Source of the DNA: Cryptomeria japonica | Lineage: Eukaryota; Streptophyta; Pinopsida; Cupressales; Cupressaceae | Assembly: GCF_030272615.1 (NCBI RefSeq) | Contig: NC_081405.1 | Location: forward strand, 313,864,235-313,928,234 | Direction: 5' to 3' | DNA length: 64,000 nucleotides | Shown: one piece after another, positions 23,480-35,289 of the stretch | Numbering within the stretch: position 1 is the first letter of the stretch | How the letters are laid out: each line of letters opens with the position of its first letter | The notes under the pieces: generated by a model | Seen by the model: only the letters and a program-made list of their open reading frames with translations | The model's database searches: none | Told to the model about the DNA's origin: nothing | Made by a program: the position numbers and the translations under genes

Positions 23480-24742
23480 TCCTCGATCTTCCAGCCATCA
23501 TCATGCTCAGAAGTCCATTTGGCCAAATAGTCAACTACCTGATTCCACTCCCTCGAAATATGAACAAATGAAACCTCCTCCATTCTGGAACTAACCTGAA
23601 GAACCCGCTGAACAACCGAGGCTAACTGCTAATTAATATCAGACTTTTTCCTCTCATTCAATAGGTTAATCAAGATCTATGAATCAGCCTCACAAATAAC
23701 CCTTCGCCATCCCAAGGCACAAGCCCTCTCTACAACATTAAGAATCACCAAACCCTCCATGAGATTAGCAGTCTTCTCCCCCTCATGAATGAAGAAAATA
23801 TATATCACCGAACCCTCTGCATCCCTAGCAACCCCACCAATCCCAGCAAGTCTAAGGTTACCTCTAGAAGATCCATCGATATTGATCTTGAAAACACCAA
23901 CTGGAGGAGGTAGCCACCAACCCATCCTCTACACTCTTTTGTTCCCAAGCTTGCATCTCCTGAAACCTCCATAAAAAGACTGAATCCCCTGTAGGCCAAG
24001 TCATTCCATCAACTCAACATCCCCTTTCCCCAAGGGGAAAACCACTTCACTCTTAGTCGCTACCGTATCTTATATCATACCTAACATGCACATCAACACT
24101 TGCTAACCTATCAAATTCCCACCATGAAATATCATATGATTTTGCTCCAGCCAAATTTGCCATAGAAGAAAAGTAGGTCCAACATACCAGACATCCTGCA
24201 AAAAGGAGGCCATCGAGGGGGGTCTTCCCATACTATCCCAAAACTCCACCAAAGATGAAGCGTGAACACAAGGTTGCCTCCAAACTTCGCACCACCAATG
24301 CCAAAGTTGCATAACAAAGGAGCACCTGAAGAACAAGTGTGAGGAATCTTCCTCATCTTTCCCACATCGAACACAAACAAAAGGCCCCTGAAAACCATGT
24401 TTATGTATATTATCCCAGGTCAAGCACCTATTCCAAGCCAAAGTCTAGACAAAGCAATTACATTTTTGGCCACAAGAGCTTATTCCACACCCTCTTCCAC
24501 CAATTAACCTCCCCCCTAGCCAGCTTCTGAGCCAATAACACCTCATAATTAGAAGCAATAGAGTAAATCCCCTTGGGATTATGGGTCCACACAAGAATGT
24601 CCTCTTTTTGGAGAGAACTACAATGCCTACTACAAATAATCTTGTGAAGCTCAACACTCTCCTCCTGCACTCCCACATCTGGCCACTTAGCGAGATCCTT
24701 CCAACAAGCCCTCTCCAATTGGCCATATAATGAGAAAGACTT
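23480..24742 (-). pseudogene. LINE-B ORF2 3' part: zf-RVT and RNase H
   Basis: Reading down the minus strand from 24742: a linker (ELHKIICSRHCSSL, VWTHNPKGIYSIAS), the zf-RVT region (EVNWWKRVWNKL, NRCLTWDNIHKHGF, CVRCGKDEEDSSHLFFRC), a spacer, then RNase H at about 23890-23500 (FKINIDGSSRGN, LMEGLVILNVVERA, ICEADS, SFVHISREWNQVVDYLAKW). RNase H would remove RNA from the hybrid. Stops after NGNLIG-like and ICEADS sequence and a frameshift near 24440 inactivate it. Its 5' part lies at 43250-46207, on the other side of the Tat element. Confidence 0.85.
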
Positions 24743-24747
24743 GAAGT
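24743..24747. repeat. Tat element target-site duplication, left
   Basis: GAAGT directly before the 5' LTR recurs at 43245-43249 directly after the 3' LTR. A 5-bp duplication is standard for Ty3/gypsy integrase. Confidence 0.93.
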
Positions 24748-26233
24748 TGTAGACGTATAAAAATGACCATATTCCTAAATGAATATTTAATGTTCATTTT
24801 ATTCTCATTCCTCTATTTAGTTAAATATAATTTAATTAAATCATCCACATTCTTCTATTTAATTGAATAAATTATTCAATTTATTTAGTTAGATTCACTA
24901 AAGCCCTTTACATCATTAAATTGAATAAATCATTTTATTTAATTAAATCCCTTCTTCTTACTTTTAATTAAATTTAAATTTAATTAATAGTTTACCCCAA
25001 ATTGAATAAATCTAATTTATTTAATTTCCCAACTTGCAACCACAATTGAAATAAATCAATTTATTTTAATTAATTCTATTTTCCCTCACCCACTTGCATT
25101 ATCCTACATCTCCCACTTGCATCTTAACCCTCTTCCTAATTTCTTCTAGAATCCATCTATATCCTAATCAATTAACCCAAACCCATTCATTATCCCCTTT
25201 CCCTACATTTGAGGAGGTCACTTCTCAAATTTGGAGTAAAGTCTTCAAAAGGCATTAAAAGCCTTTATGCCTTCAACAAGCCAACTTGATTGAATACCCC
25301 CAAATTTGGAAGGACTATTACAAATTTGTCCCCAAAGTCTTCAAACCATTAATGGTTAACTAACCCTTAGTGGCATGGTTAGAGACTTTTTGACTAACTT
25401 AACCCTCATCCAACCTAGGGGTCTCATCAAGCATTCATTGCTTTGACCATGGTTACCCCTTTAACCTTTTCACAAGAGTTTATCCCTTGGGTAAAAGTTT
25501 TATCCATTGGATAACCCTAACCTAACCTTAACCCTTACCTTCTAAGGTAACCATGAGGTCTTCTCAAGCATTTAATGCTTCTTTCATCTCCTCTCAAGTA
25601 GTCCTATGTTGACAATTGTCACCATTTCATTGGTGAAAATTATAAACATGGATTGATAAATTTTAATCCTGGCCCTTGATTAACTCCTTCAATCTTGACC
25701 ATCCATTTCCCTATTTTCACTATAAATAGAACTCTCATTCCTCCATTTTAAAGATCCATGCAAGCTTTTAGTATCTCCTTTATGCTCAAATTTATCAATA
25801 CATCTAACTTCTCTTTGCAATAGGAATTAATCTAATAAGCATTTTAGAGTATTTCCTTTATCATTAGCTTACATCATTAACTAGTATATCATGTTAGGAT
25901 AGTATTGCTACTAACCTTGTCATCTTATAATCTAGTTTATTGCATTTGTAGAATCATGCATAGATAGGATGCATTTCATATTTAAATCAATCAAAAGCAT
26001 CCCTCATTCTTGCATTCGTCATCCCTAAGCCACTTTGCTCAGTGATCTGAGAGCAAAGGCATTGGCTTGAGGGACCTTGTGAGATAGAGAACTATGGAAC
26101 CAACCTTGGGAAGTTGAGTCATTTTTCATGACTCCATAACTTACACCAAGAAGTCCTATGGGTGTGTCAACAAGCCTCTTTGAGACCACATTTTCACTTT
26201 TTAAGTTTCGTTGACCCGCTTTTCCCGCACACA
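24748..26233 (+). repeat. Tat 5' LTR
   Basis: Begins TGTAGACG and ends CCCGCACACA. AT-rich at its start with TTTAATTAAAT words. A likely TATA box (CTATAAATAGAAC) lies at about 25720-25732, in both LTRs, so the RNA probably starts shortly after it. Paired with 41760-43244. Confidence 0.95.
25720..25732 (+). promoter_or_regulatory. Probable TATA box of the Tat 5' LTR
   Basis: CTATAAATAGAAC matches the plant TATA consensus and is kept in the 3' LTR (about 42731-42743, CTATAAATAGAGC). Transcription would start about 30 bases downstream, which makes a long R-U5 region of roughly 480 bases. Confidence 0.55.
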
Positions 26234-26237
26234 TTTC

Positions 26238-26255
26238 TGGCACTCACCGTGGGGC
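26238..26255 (+). promoter_or_regulatory. Tat primer-binding site
   Basis: TGGCACTCACCGTGGGGC begins four bases after the 5' LTR. The leading TGG pairs with the CCA end of a tRNA. It is not the initiator-Met site, and I did not assign the tRNA. Confidence 0.6.
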
Positions 26256-26328
26256 TCTACCCCATTAATCAAATCGGTTTTTAAAAATAATCACTTTTGC
26301 AAGTACGCAGGAAGTAGGAAACAGGAAT

Positions 26329-26595
26329 CAACGCGTAGGGAGCATCCCTTAGTGCATCTGATTAATCTCCCAGCGCATCCGGCTCACTGTTTAGCGCATG
26401 GGACTCATTCCCCAATGCGTGTAGGCCATATCTTAGCACATCATCTTTCTAACATTTTCTTGTAGGTCTCAGCGCGGAAGAATAATAGGGTAACACATTC
26501 GGAAAATAGTTCAGCGCGTCGGGTCTATCCGATAGCACATCCAGGTTATCTTGTAGCACGTATAGTCTGTTTTGTAGCGCATCACAGACAGAGGC
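26329..26595 (+). repeat. Phased 21-bp array A: (YAGCRCAT + 13 variable bases) x 12
   Basis: Cores start at 26329, 26350, 26371, 26392, 26413 and 26434, then after a 36-bp step at 26470, 26491, 26512, 26533, 26554 and 26575. Ten of eleven steps are exactly 21 bp. Examples are TAGTGCAT, CAGCGCAT, TAGCGCAT, TAGCACAT and TAGCACGT. The 13 bases between cores share no obvious sequence. The core contains TAG in one frame, so that frame cannot be coding. The array lies in the leader between primer site and gag. Confidence 0.93.
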
Positions 26596-28105
26596 AAAAT
26601 TAAAAAATTGTAACTAAATTTGAAACTAGACTTGTTGAAGTCCACAAAATCCACATATTTTTCTAACTATTTTACTTGGTATTTTGCAGGTTTTTTGACA
26701 GTTTATTACAGATGGGAGCTTAGTTTTATTTCTAGAATCCTAAAAAGTTTAAATTTTTACTAACTTATTTAAGTTAGTTAGAATTTAGATTTTTTTTTTA
26801 AATCCTTGTTGCATAAAATTGAACTCACTTTGTTTGGGCTTTAAAAAGAACCACAAAACAATCCTTTTTGCTTTTCCTAGGGAGACAAAATCTTCAATTA
26901 GGTTTTAAAAAGAACAAAAAGCAATTTTTTAAGTTTTGCAATCAAAAGGGCTTAAAAAGAACTTCACCATCCTTTGGTGCATAAAAGGATCCATTTTTAG
27001 TTTTCGCAAAGTAAAGAATCACACAAGTCCAAAAGTCATTTACAACTAAAGAGGGAAGATCTTCCCCTTTCAAATCGATTTCTTTTGTTGACCAAACATC
27101 GCATTTATTTTGTTGACCAGGTTCTTTTTCAAATAGATCAGAAAATCATTGCCTTGAAAGGATAAAATAAACACCATGTTTTCATGGAGCAACATCTCCA
27201 TATAGATTTAGCAAATCACTGCTTTGAAAGGCTAAAAAGAACTTGTGTGCTTTATCTCGAAAGTGGAAGGTATATGCTCTCCACTTAACTCAGTGATCAA
27301 AAAGCCAGACCACTCTTACGCTTTCAGTCATACAACATTTAAATCCTTTAGCAGGCCTGCCTTCTCGAGGGGTTGAAAAACTCTTAAAGCTATTTTTGGT
27401 CGGTGTGAAGGGAATGACCTAAGTGGGAAACGACTTTGAAGCCAAGTGTTCCAACCCACTATAATCAAAAGTGGAAAGTGACGAAAGTCCTTTTCAATGG
27501 TTGCACACAACGATTAGCCTTCCCCCAGTATCCTTGAGATATGTAAAGCCTTTGTTCTAAAGGTTGGGAAGCCTCCTGAGGGAGTTTATCACTGATGGTC
27601 GAACGGGAAGCCTGATTACGAACCTTAGCATAGAAACTTTGAGCCAAGTCAGTATCCAGACATTTGCAATATCATAGTGCAAGGGTAGGGAAGAATCCGC
27701 CCCCAAGATCGCTCACCATATATCTCCAAAGATAACTACTCAATTGTGAAGCAATTCACTTTGAGTTAATTTCTGGCAAAAGGCAAAAAAATGGGTGCCC
27801 CCTAAGGGGTGACATGGCTATTTGAGCTGACGGAGTATCGAGACTAGTGGGCTATGATATTGCTTATGACCCTTGAATAAAGAGTTTGACTGAAGTGCAT
27901 GTTGTATCTAAATCTATCAAAACATTGAGGATTTGAACACATCCTCGCAGAACATACACTTATTGTTTAGATTAAGCAAAATGGTTGTCTCTTTGCTGTT
28001 GTGTCTTCATTTGTTACTTCAGAAAATCATCTATCATCGCTGAAAACTCAAAGCAAAATACCAAAAATCACAGAAAAGCAACCAAGTCAAACTATCAAGG
28101 TAGTT
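26596..28105 (+). other. Tat leader between arrays A and B
   Basis: About 1.5 kb without a recognisable domain. A few words recur loosely (GGCTTTAAAAAGAACCAC, GCTTAAAAAGAACTTC, AGGCTAAAAAGAACTTG near 26840, 26950 and 27230). Short open frames on both strands look accidental. Confidence 0.6.
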
Positions 28106-28482
28106 TAGTGCATAAGAGCAACCTCTTAGCACGTCGAAACCATCTTTTAGTGCATTAGACCTTCACCTTAGTGCATTAAGTGTAAACGTTAGCGCTTCAC
28201 CAGAATCCAAAACTAGCAGTTTCAAGTAGCGCATTTTGAAAATAGTTTAGCACATTGAAGCATCAACTTAGCGCGTGGAAACCAAACCTTAGCGCGTAGG
28301 GTTTAACAGTTAGCACATTAGCGGCCCATATTGGCACATAACATTTACAACTAAGACAAAATCAAAACAATCTAGTTAGCGCATAACAAGGGGCAACATA
28401 GCGTGTGGGGTATTTTCTCTAGTGCATTAAGGACTTTCTATAGCGCATTGCGTCTCTACTTTAGCGCATAGCCAAAACCAGA
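28106..28482 (+). repeat. Phased 21-bp array B: (TAGYRCRT + 13 variable bases) x 16
   Basis: Cores start at 28106, 28127, 28148, 28169, 28190, 28227, 28248, 28269, 28290, 28311, 28332, 28377, 28399, 28420, 28441 and 28462. Twelve of fifteen steps are exactly 21 bp; the others are 37, 45 and 22. The cores are the same as in array A and in the same orientation. The irregular steps are not all multiples of three, which argues against a protein repeat. The array ends about 170 bp before the first leader ORF. Confidence 0.93.
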
Positions 28483-28651
28483 AAAACAGGGGGCAAAACA
28501 AAGGTCATTTTAAAAAAAATTGAAAACAATTTTAGAAGCTTTCCTTCCTCAGCCTGAACTTCATCAAGCAGAAAACCAAAAACAGAGTATCAAAAACTAT
28601 TTCCAAAGCAAGTTTTCCATCGAACAAAGTTGTCCAAAATCTAAAGACTAG

Positions 28652-29318
28652 TTGCAAGATATCATATCTCTCCTATCAAAATCAGGAAACATCATCACAA
28701 GCATCAAACAGATCCTTCAATCAAACGGATTTCTATCCCAAAACACACTTGTTTTAAAACTTCAAGTTGTCAAATCGAGTTTCCATATCGGGAAAGCTCG
28801 TATTCCATATCATTTGACACGCTTTGTCATGAGGGGGCATCTAAACCTTCACTTTGATAAAGTAAAACTTGAGTTTCCAAAACAAGCTAAATTAAATCCA
28901 AAACAAATCAAAGGAAACCATTGATCGCTTGTGCATGACTAATCCTCATATTCTGAGAAGAAAGAATATTTATCATAACACTACGTTGAAGAAACAACAA
29001 CCCAGTTCTCTGAAACTTGCCAAATGGAATAAGTTTTTATACATCAATCGCCAACTCTTCAAATCTCATCGCACATTCCTTCATCATATGTGCTTGTATC
29101 TTCAAGACAAATCAAACGAATTTGACAAAGAACCATTGAGTAGAGCATTCAATCAAAAATCAGCATTCAGTCAACGCTGGAATCAAGGAGGAAAGATCAA
29201 TCTGGCCTTCTTTCCTGAAGAGTGCATCACTTACAACATACCCCGATTTGAACCACCAACCCTTGAGCAACACATCGAAGAGGAGTTCATTCCCTTTGTC
29301 ATAGAAAGTTTTTACTAG
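28652..29318 (+). pseudogene. ORF upstream of gag in the Tat element
   Basis: Two open stretches (28652-28924 and 28929-29318) in different frames precede gag. The second is in the gag frame and ends FVIESFY with TAG directly followed by the ATG of gag (TAGATG at 29316). An extra ORF before gag-pol is known in Ogre-type Tat elements. The sequence is basic and rich in aromatic residues (NKFLYINRQLFKSHRTFLHHMC) and matches no domain I recognise. The two parts may be one ORF broken by a frameshift near 28925. Confidence 0.5.
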
Positions 29319-30746
29319 ATGCCCGTTGTTACTCGCTCTCAACGAAACAAACAAAGCGAAATGCAACCAGAATCCAGCATGAATCAGAGATTATCAAATC
29401 CTTTCGTGGGTCTGCATCTAAAGGACACTAAAATTTCTGAGGAACTCCTTCAAGAGTGTCAAGAAAGTGCTTCATTTCAAAAGCTTGTGGCAAGACTCAT
29501 GGAAAATGACAAAGAAAAATATCTACTCATGCTCACAAGTAAAGGAGTTAAACTTCCTAAAGATTTGGACACTGACATTTTTAGAACAAAATCTTGACAT
29601 TATGAATATCAAGAGCGACAAAGAGAGGAAGAAGCTCGTGACCCAGAACAAAACATACATGAGCAAAATCTACTAGAACAAAACTTTCCCGAGCAAGATA
29701 TCCCTAAGCAAAACATCCTCGAACCAAACATACCGTTCCACACACCTTTTCAGCTGAGAACTAATACCAGGGAAGAACCCTTCCCTCGGCAAAATAATGC
29801 ACCTTTGATTGCTCTCACTCAACAAATGCAAATGTTACAAAGACAAATGCAAGACATGCAACAAGGGACAACAGTACGATACTCCTTAATTGAAATTTGT
29901 CCTTATCCTTTTGACAGACGATTGAACATGGTACCTTTTCCCCCAAACTCAGACATTCCCAAATTTGACAAATATGATGGGAAAAGCAATCCCTGTAATC
30001 ATGTTCAAGAATTTTGTACAATAAGTCTTGAATTTGCCCATGATGATACCTATTTGATGAGGTTATTCCCAAGAAGCTTGGGAGGGCAAACAATGGAATG
30101 GTTATCCAAAATCACACCTCCCATTAGATCATTCGATGAACTAGTCAACAAATTCATAACTCAATATTCCTATAACATTCAACATGCTATCACTATGCTA
30201 GATGTCTGTAATACCAAGCAGAAAAACAATGAAACATTCATGGTATTCCTTGAATGTTGGCGGCGTATGGTTTCAAGATATCCTCGAGATGTGCCTGAAA
30301 AGGAAAAGATAGAGATTTTCATTGACAACTTGAGTAGTGAGATTAGTTACATACTCAAACTTCAGTGCATACCATCTTTTGCCAAGTTGATTGAGAATGG
30401 CATCCAAGTAGAAGAAGCATGTGTCAAGAAAGGAACATTAAAAATTTTCAAAGAAGGAACAAGTTCATCCAATTACAACAACCAAAACAATAACAACTTA
30501 GACAAATCCAGATTCTGGACCAGAAACAAAAACACTGGGAATGAAGGAAGCAACGAATCAAATGATCCAAAATCCAAGCAGCCCATGCTCGCGTTATCAG
30601 GTAATCCTCAAACTACAAAGAATCCCAAAGGTGCTAACCAAGGCACTAACACTTATGCACCAAATACCAATCAAGATCAACTTAGCACAAACAACACCAA
30701 CAATGCCCAAAACAATAATACCAATCGAGGACCTAATCCAAACTGA
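29319..30746 (+). pseudogene. Tat gag (capsid and nucleocapsid)
   Basis: The frame starts MPVVTRSQRN, similar to the start of many plant gypsy gags, and is open to 30746 except for a TGA at 29595-29597. The capsid domain lies at about 29935-30440 (FPPNSDIPKFDKYDGKSNPCNHVQEF, LFPRSLGGQTMEWL, FDELVNKFITQYS, ETFMVFLECWRRM, EKEKIEIFIDNL), the retrotransposon-gag family core. It is followed by an Asn-rich tail. The zinc knuckle (FCNKGHQTNDCMRLK, about 30906-30950) is in frame with the next ORF, so a frameshift separates it from the capsid part. Confidence 0.85.
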
Positions 30747-30905
30747 CGGGGTAATGCAAACAACTTTCCAAAATGCATTTACACACCACTGGGGCAATCA
30801 CTGGAGTCATCATTCAGAGAACTCCTGGCAAACAAAATTATCTCTTTACCAACGATCAACAACTTTGAACCACAAATCAAACCACCCTGGTGGAATGACT
30901 CTCAC

Positions 30906-32231
30906 TTTTGTAACAAAGGTCATCAAACAAATGATTGCATGAGACTGAAAAACATTGTTCAAGACATGATTGATAGAGGTGATTTAACAGTCAATGGTCT
31001 CAAGACAAATGGTGACCATGGAGCCTTTAAGAATCCTCTTCCAAACTACAACAAGGATGGAACTTCAACCTCAAATGATACATGTGGAGCTCGTATCAAT
31101 CACATATACAATAACACCATCAATCATATATCAACTGATGACAATCAAATAAATGTCATCACAATCAGAGATAAGCGTGAACATGAATCTGTCAACGTAG
31201 CAACCAGAGCTAAAAAATATGTCTTGAAGGGGCATATGTCAACAACAAACACTGTACCCAAATTTCAATATGATCTAGTCAGTCAAGTGAACAAATCTCC
31301 TGCTCAAATATCCATACTGGAGTTAAAACTTTCACCAAAACACAGAGACATCTTGGAACAAGCGTTACTAGAAACAAATGTACCTCAAGATTTGGATGCT
31401 AACAAATTCCAAGCCATGGTAGCTCATATGATAGGGCCTCATAACCTCACTTTTTCTGAGCATGATAATATCTCATTGAGCCATCCACACAATACTCCAC
31501 TCCACATTGAATTCTTAGTCTACAAGCATCAAGTCAAAAGAGTATTAATAGATGGAGGAGCTGGACTCAATATATGTACCTTAAAACTTATTCATGCATT
31601 AGGCTTCTCTAAGCAATCTATTGATCCACACAAAAAGATCACTATCAAAGCCTATGATGATGAAGAGAGATCATCCAAAGGAACAATAATGTTGCCAATT
31701 CAAGTAGGACCAATACAAAAGTACACTATGTGCCAAGTCTTGGACATAGACCTCACATACAATATCTTATTGGGTCGACCTTGGATACATGAAATGCAAG
31801 CAGTACCTTCTACTTATCACCAATGTGTTAAGTTCCCCTACAATGGGCAGGAGATTTCTATATCAGTAGATCATAATCCTTTTCAATATTATAATGCTAT
31901 GGGGGCAGCCCAAGACAACTTGGTTCCACATAATAGAGAAAAACAAAGTTACTCAACACCAGATCCTTGGCAAGAAAAGTCTACATCACTATCTATGGAT
32001 TTCAAGCATAAAATGAAAATCAAAGAGAAAGGCATGGGAGAGTACTCTTTGGAACCCATGTGTTTGGCCAACTTACCATCATCACCTAAATCTCATGGAT
32101 TACCTACAACATCAACACATCAAGCAACCCAACCCATCACCAAGTTTGATGGCGCATTTATCCAACTAGGCACTCTAGCACATGAATCAGATGAAAAAGA
32201 CATCCTTAGTTGGCTGTACAAGGATGAGTAA
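30906..32231 (+). pseudogene. Tat zinc knuckle and aspartic protease
   Basis: The open frame 30939-32231 follows the knuckle. The protease lies at about 31495-31850: HIEFLVYKHQVKRVLIDGGAGLN holds the catalytic D-G-G triad (the usual D-S/T-G replaced by DGG, as is normal in Tat), and YNILLGRPWIHEMQAVPSTYH is the conserved flap-side motif. It would cut the polyprotein. The active-site residues are intact here. The frame ends at 32229-32231 just before the G-patch-like segment. Confidence 0.85.
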
Positions 32232-32273
32232 GAAGATAGAGCGACTACTGTGGAGGTAGCTATACCAACACAC

Positions 32274-32420
32274 CTGTATGGAAAAGGCTACTTAATCATG
32301 CAACAAATGAGATACAAGGGTAAAGGACCTATTGGAAAATGTTAGGAAGGCGTCACAGAACCATTGGATCCTCCTTCACAATTCAATAAAGACAAAAAAG
32401 GATTGGGCTATGAACTCACT
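32274..32420 (+). pseudogene. G-patch-like segment after the Tat protease
   Basis: The frame reads GKGYLIMQQMRYKGKGPIGK, then a TAG (32343-32345), then EGVTEPLDPPSQFN and DKKGLGYE. The glycine spacing and the final GLG match the G-patch pattern, an RNA-binding module that also follows protease in some retroviruses. It falls just after protease, as in those cases. I infer this from the pattern only. Confidence 0.5.
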
Positions 32421-33480
32421 CTACTACCAAAGAAGACATCACGCAAATATCAAAAACCTCAGTGGAAAGCAAATAAGAAATACAAGGAAGACTCCTGGTA
32501 GGAGGCACTATTTGAGTCAGCTGAGACAATACATAAAGAACGTGAAAATCAAGAACAAAAGCAATATCAAAGGCAGCCTATCAATCAAAAGAAGGAAGCA
32601 TCTACTGCAGAAGCACATCATATTCAAGAACCAATATCCAACAAAGAAGAATCACCTCCTGATAACATCATTCCTCCCTGAGGAGAGACAATGTATGAAC
32701 AAATGTAAAGAGTGGAAGCAGGATCTGACATAGAATCAGAGAAAACTATCAAACTTGTATCAATCATCAAAGATGTGTTCTCACCCTACAACATACCAGT
32801 CCACAACACTGCCAGAATCTGGGATAATACCTATGAGACTGATTCCAATGAATATGAATGGGGTAGTTGTTCTAATGTTACTGAAGATATTGGTGCAAAT
32901 GACAGTCATATACCCATCTCTCAAGAAGAACATAGCACAGAATCTAGACCACTTGAATTTGGTCCACAAAATATCTATGACGCCAAGGAAAACGAGCAGC
33001 GACATTACGAGCAAGTCTATATAGAAGATGATACCATCGAAGACCTCAACAAAATCCTTAACTTCTTTAACACCCAGGCCAATCACGATGATACCTCCAT
33101 CTTGACACTTACAGTAGCAGAACTTGATCCACCTAATGACTCCTTACCACTTGTCTTTCCCGACCTCATAGACTAGGACGAACCTGAAACTCATGATATA
33201 CCAATTTTCCCAAATGACGAATCCATTATCCATTACTTGTGTACCATTAACCCAGAAACAGACTCTACCAGTGAACAAAGTAACGACATCTGCAATTAGG
33301 GGAGTGCCAAGTCTCTCAGTCACAAAAATGAAGAAAATAAAAGATCTATTGCTGAAAACCAGTCAATGGCAACAATAGATCACAAAAAAAGTAAAAATAA
33401 AGGATGCATCTGAGCGTAAAAACCTTTGTAAGGCACCTAAAGATGGGAGACTTGACACTCTTCCTAAGCATTATCACGAG
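32421..33480 (+). pseudogene. Acidic linker between protease and RT in the Tat pol
   Basis: A weakly conserved stretch with a long open part (32712-33176) rich in Asp, Glu and Asn and no recognised domain. Stops at about 32680, 32707, 33176 and 33300 and a frame change between 33300 and 33480 separate it from RT. Long linkers here are common in Tat elements. Confidence 0.5.
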
Positions 33481-35289
33481 TGATCACCCATATTGATTGA
33501 GCCCACTCAATCAATCAACATTGGTACTACAGAAGAAGCCAAAAATATACACCTTGTAGAATCTTTGACAGAGGAAGAAAGATCAGAGTTTATCAAAAAA
33601 TTTAAAGAAAAGCAAATCAACTTTGCTTGGTCATATGCAAATATGCCCGGGATTGATCCATAATTGATCATGCATCACTTGTCCATTACTCCAGGAGCTA
33701 AGCCAATCAAGCAAAAACTGCGAAAGATGAATCCACATGTGGCACTCATGGTTAAAGTTGAGCCGAAGAAACTATTAGATGTCGGATTCATTTGACCTAT
33801 CGACTATGTTGAATGGATTTCCAACATTGTACCAGTATCAAAACTAGATTACAGTATTAGAATATGCACTGATTTTAGAGATGTAAACAAAGCATGTCCC
33901 AAGGATGACTTTCCTTTACCGAGTATCGACATAATTGTAGACCTCATAGCAAGCCATGCAATGCTATCACTAATGGATGATTTTTCAGGCTATAATCAAA
34001 TCAAGATAGACCTAGAAGATCAAGATAGAACAACATTTACCTGTCCCTGGGGAACACACTATTGGAATGTCATGCCTTTTGGCTTAAAGAATGCAGGAGC
34101 AACTCATCAACGAGCAATGACAACAATCTTTCATGACATGATGCATACCTTCATGGAAGACTATATGGATGATTTACTAGCTAAATCATTCACCATAGTA
34201 GATTATTTAAGCATCTTAGAAAAGACTTTTGACAGATTGGAGAAATTCCAAGTCAGGCTCAACCCTAAGAAGTGTGTCTTCGGGGTTACATCAAGCAAGT
34301 TACTAGGCTACATAGTTTCAACTAAGGGTATTGAAGTGGATCCAACAAAGGTACAAGCCATTATGGAGATGCCATCACCAAAGAACATCAACCAGCTCAG
34401 ATCTCTACAAGGACAGCTCCAATCAATTAGGCGATTCATCACTCAATTAGCAGATAAAAGTCTCCTGTTCAATCATTTGCTACATAAAAATGTACCATTC
34501 AGATGGGAAGCCAAATGTGCAGAATCATTTTATCAAATCAAGCAATATCTAATGAACCCGCCAGTTCTAGTACAACCAATAATAGGGAAGCCACTCATTC
34601 TCTATATTTCAACAATAGATATATCGCTGGGGGCATTGTTAGCACAAGAGGATCAATAGGGCAAGGAATGATCTATATACTACATCAGCAGGACATTGAA
34701 CGGATATGAACTAAACTATACATTCATTGAGAAGGCTTGTCTAACAGTAGTATTTGCCTCTAAAAATTTCTGGCATTACATGCTAGCTCACACAATAAAG
34801 CTAGTTGCAAAAATTAATCCTCTCAAATATTTACTCAGCAAGGCAGCTCTTGCAGGAAGATTGGCTAAATGGGTCATGATTCTCAGTGAATTTGATATCC
34901 ACTACACAAAGCGACGAGCTATCAAAGGACAAGAAATTGCAGATCAACTAGCGAAGGCACCACTACCTAGAAAACAACCTATGGAGATCAAATTTCTAGA
35001 CAGAGACATTCTTGCTATCCCCACCAAACAATGGATCTTATACTTTGATGGATCCTATACGCAACATGGCTCAGGTGTTGGCATTCTGTTCATCACTCCT
35101 AAAGGGCACGCCATACCAAGATCATATAGGCTTATGTTTCCATGCACAAATAACGTTGTTGAATATGAGGCACTGGTTATAGGCATCAAAATGGTCGTGG
35201 AATGGAGAATCACAGAATTAAAAGTCTACGGAGATTCACAACTAGTCATCAATCAAATCAACAATGACTATCAGACAAAGAATGAATAG
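33480..35289 (+). pseudogene. Tat reverse transcriptase, RNase H and second (archaeal-type) RNase H
   Basis: RT motifs in order: AWSYANMPGIDP, PGAKPIKQKLRKM, ICTDFRDVNKACPKDDFPLP, SLMDDFSGYNQI, TFTCPWGTHYWNVMPFGLKNAGATHQRAM and the catalytic YMDDLL near 34163. The first RNase H follows (ILYISTIDISLGALLAQ, LNGYELNYTFIEKACL, NPLKYLLSK). Then comes a second RNase H (WILYFDGSYTQHGSGVGILF, NNVVEYEALVIGIKMV, VYGDSQLVINQI), the mark of the Tat lineage. Stops at 33661, 33793, 34657 and 35287 interrupt a frame that is otherwise continuous and in phase. Confidence 0.92.

Noticed and set aside
26211-26465. Open frame through array A as a heptad protein repeat
   Set aside because: A 36-bp step is a multiple of three, but arrays B and C have steps of 37, 22, 19 and 17 that break any frame, and the frame does not continue to gag.
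26329-28482. Core-plus-variable-spacer arrays as a CRISPR array
   Set aside because: The core is only 8 bp and variable, the spacers are 13 bp, the context is a plant retrotransposon, and there are no cas genes.
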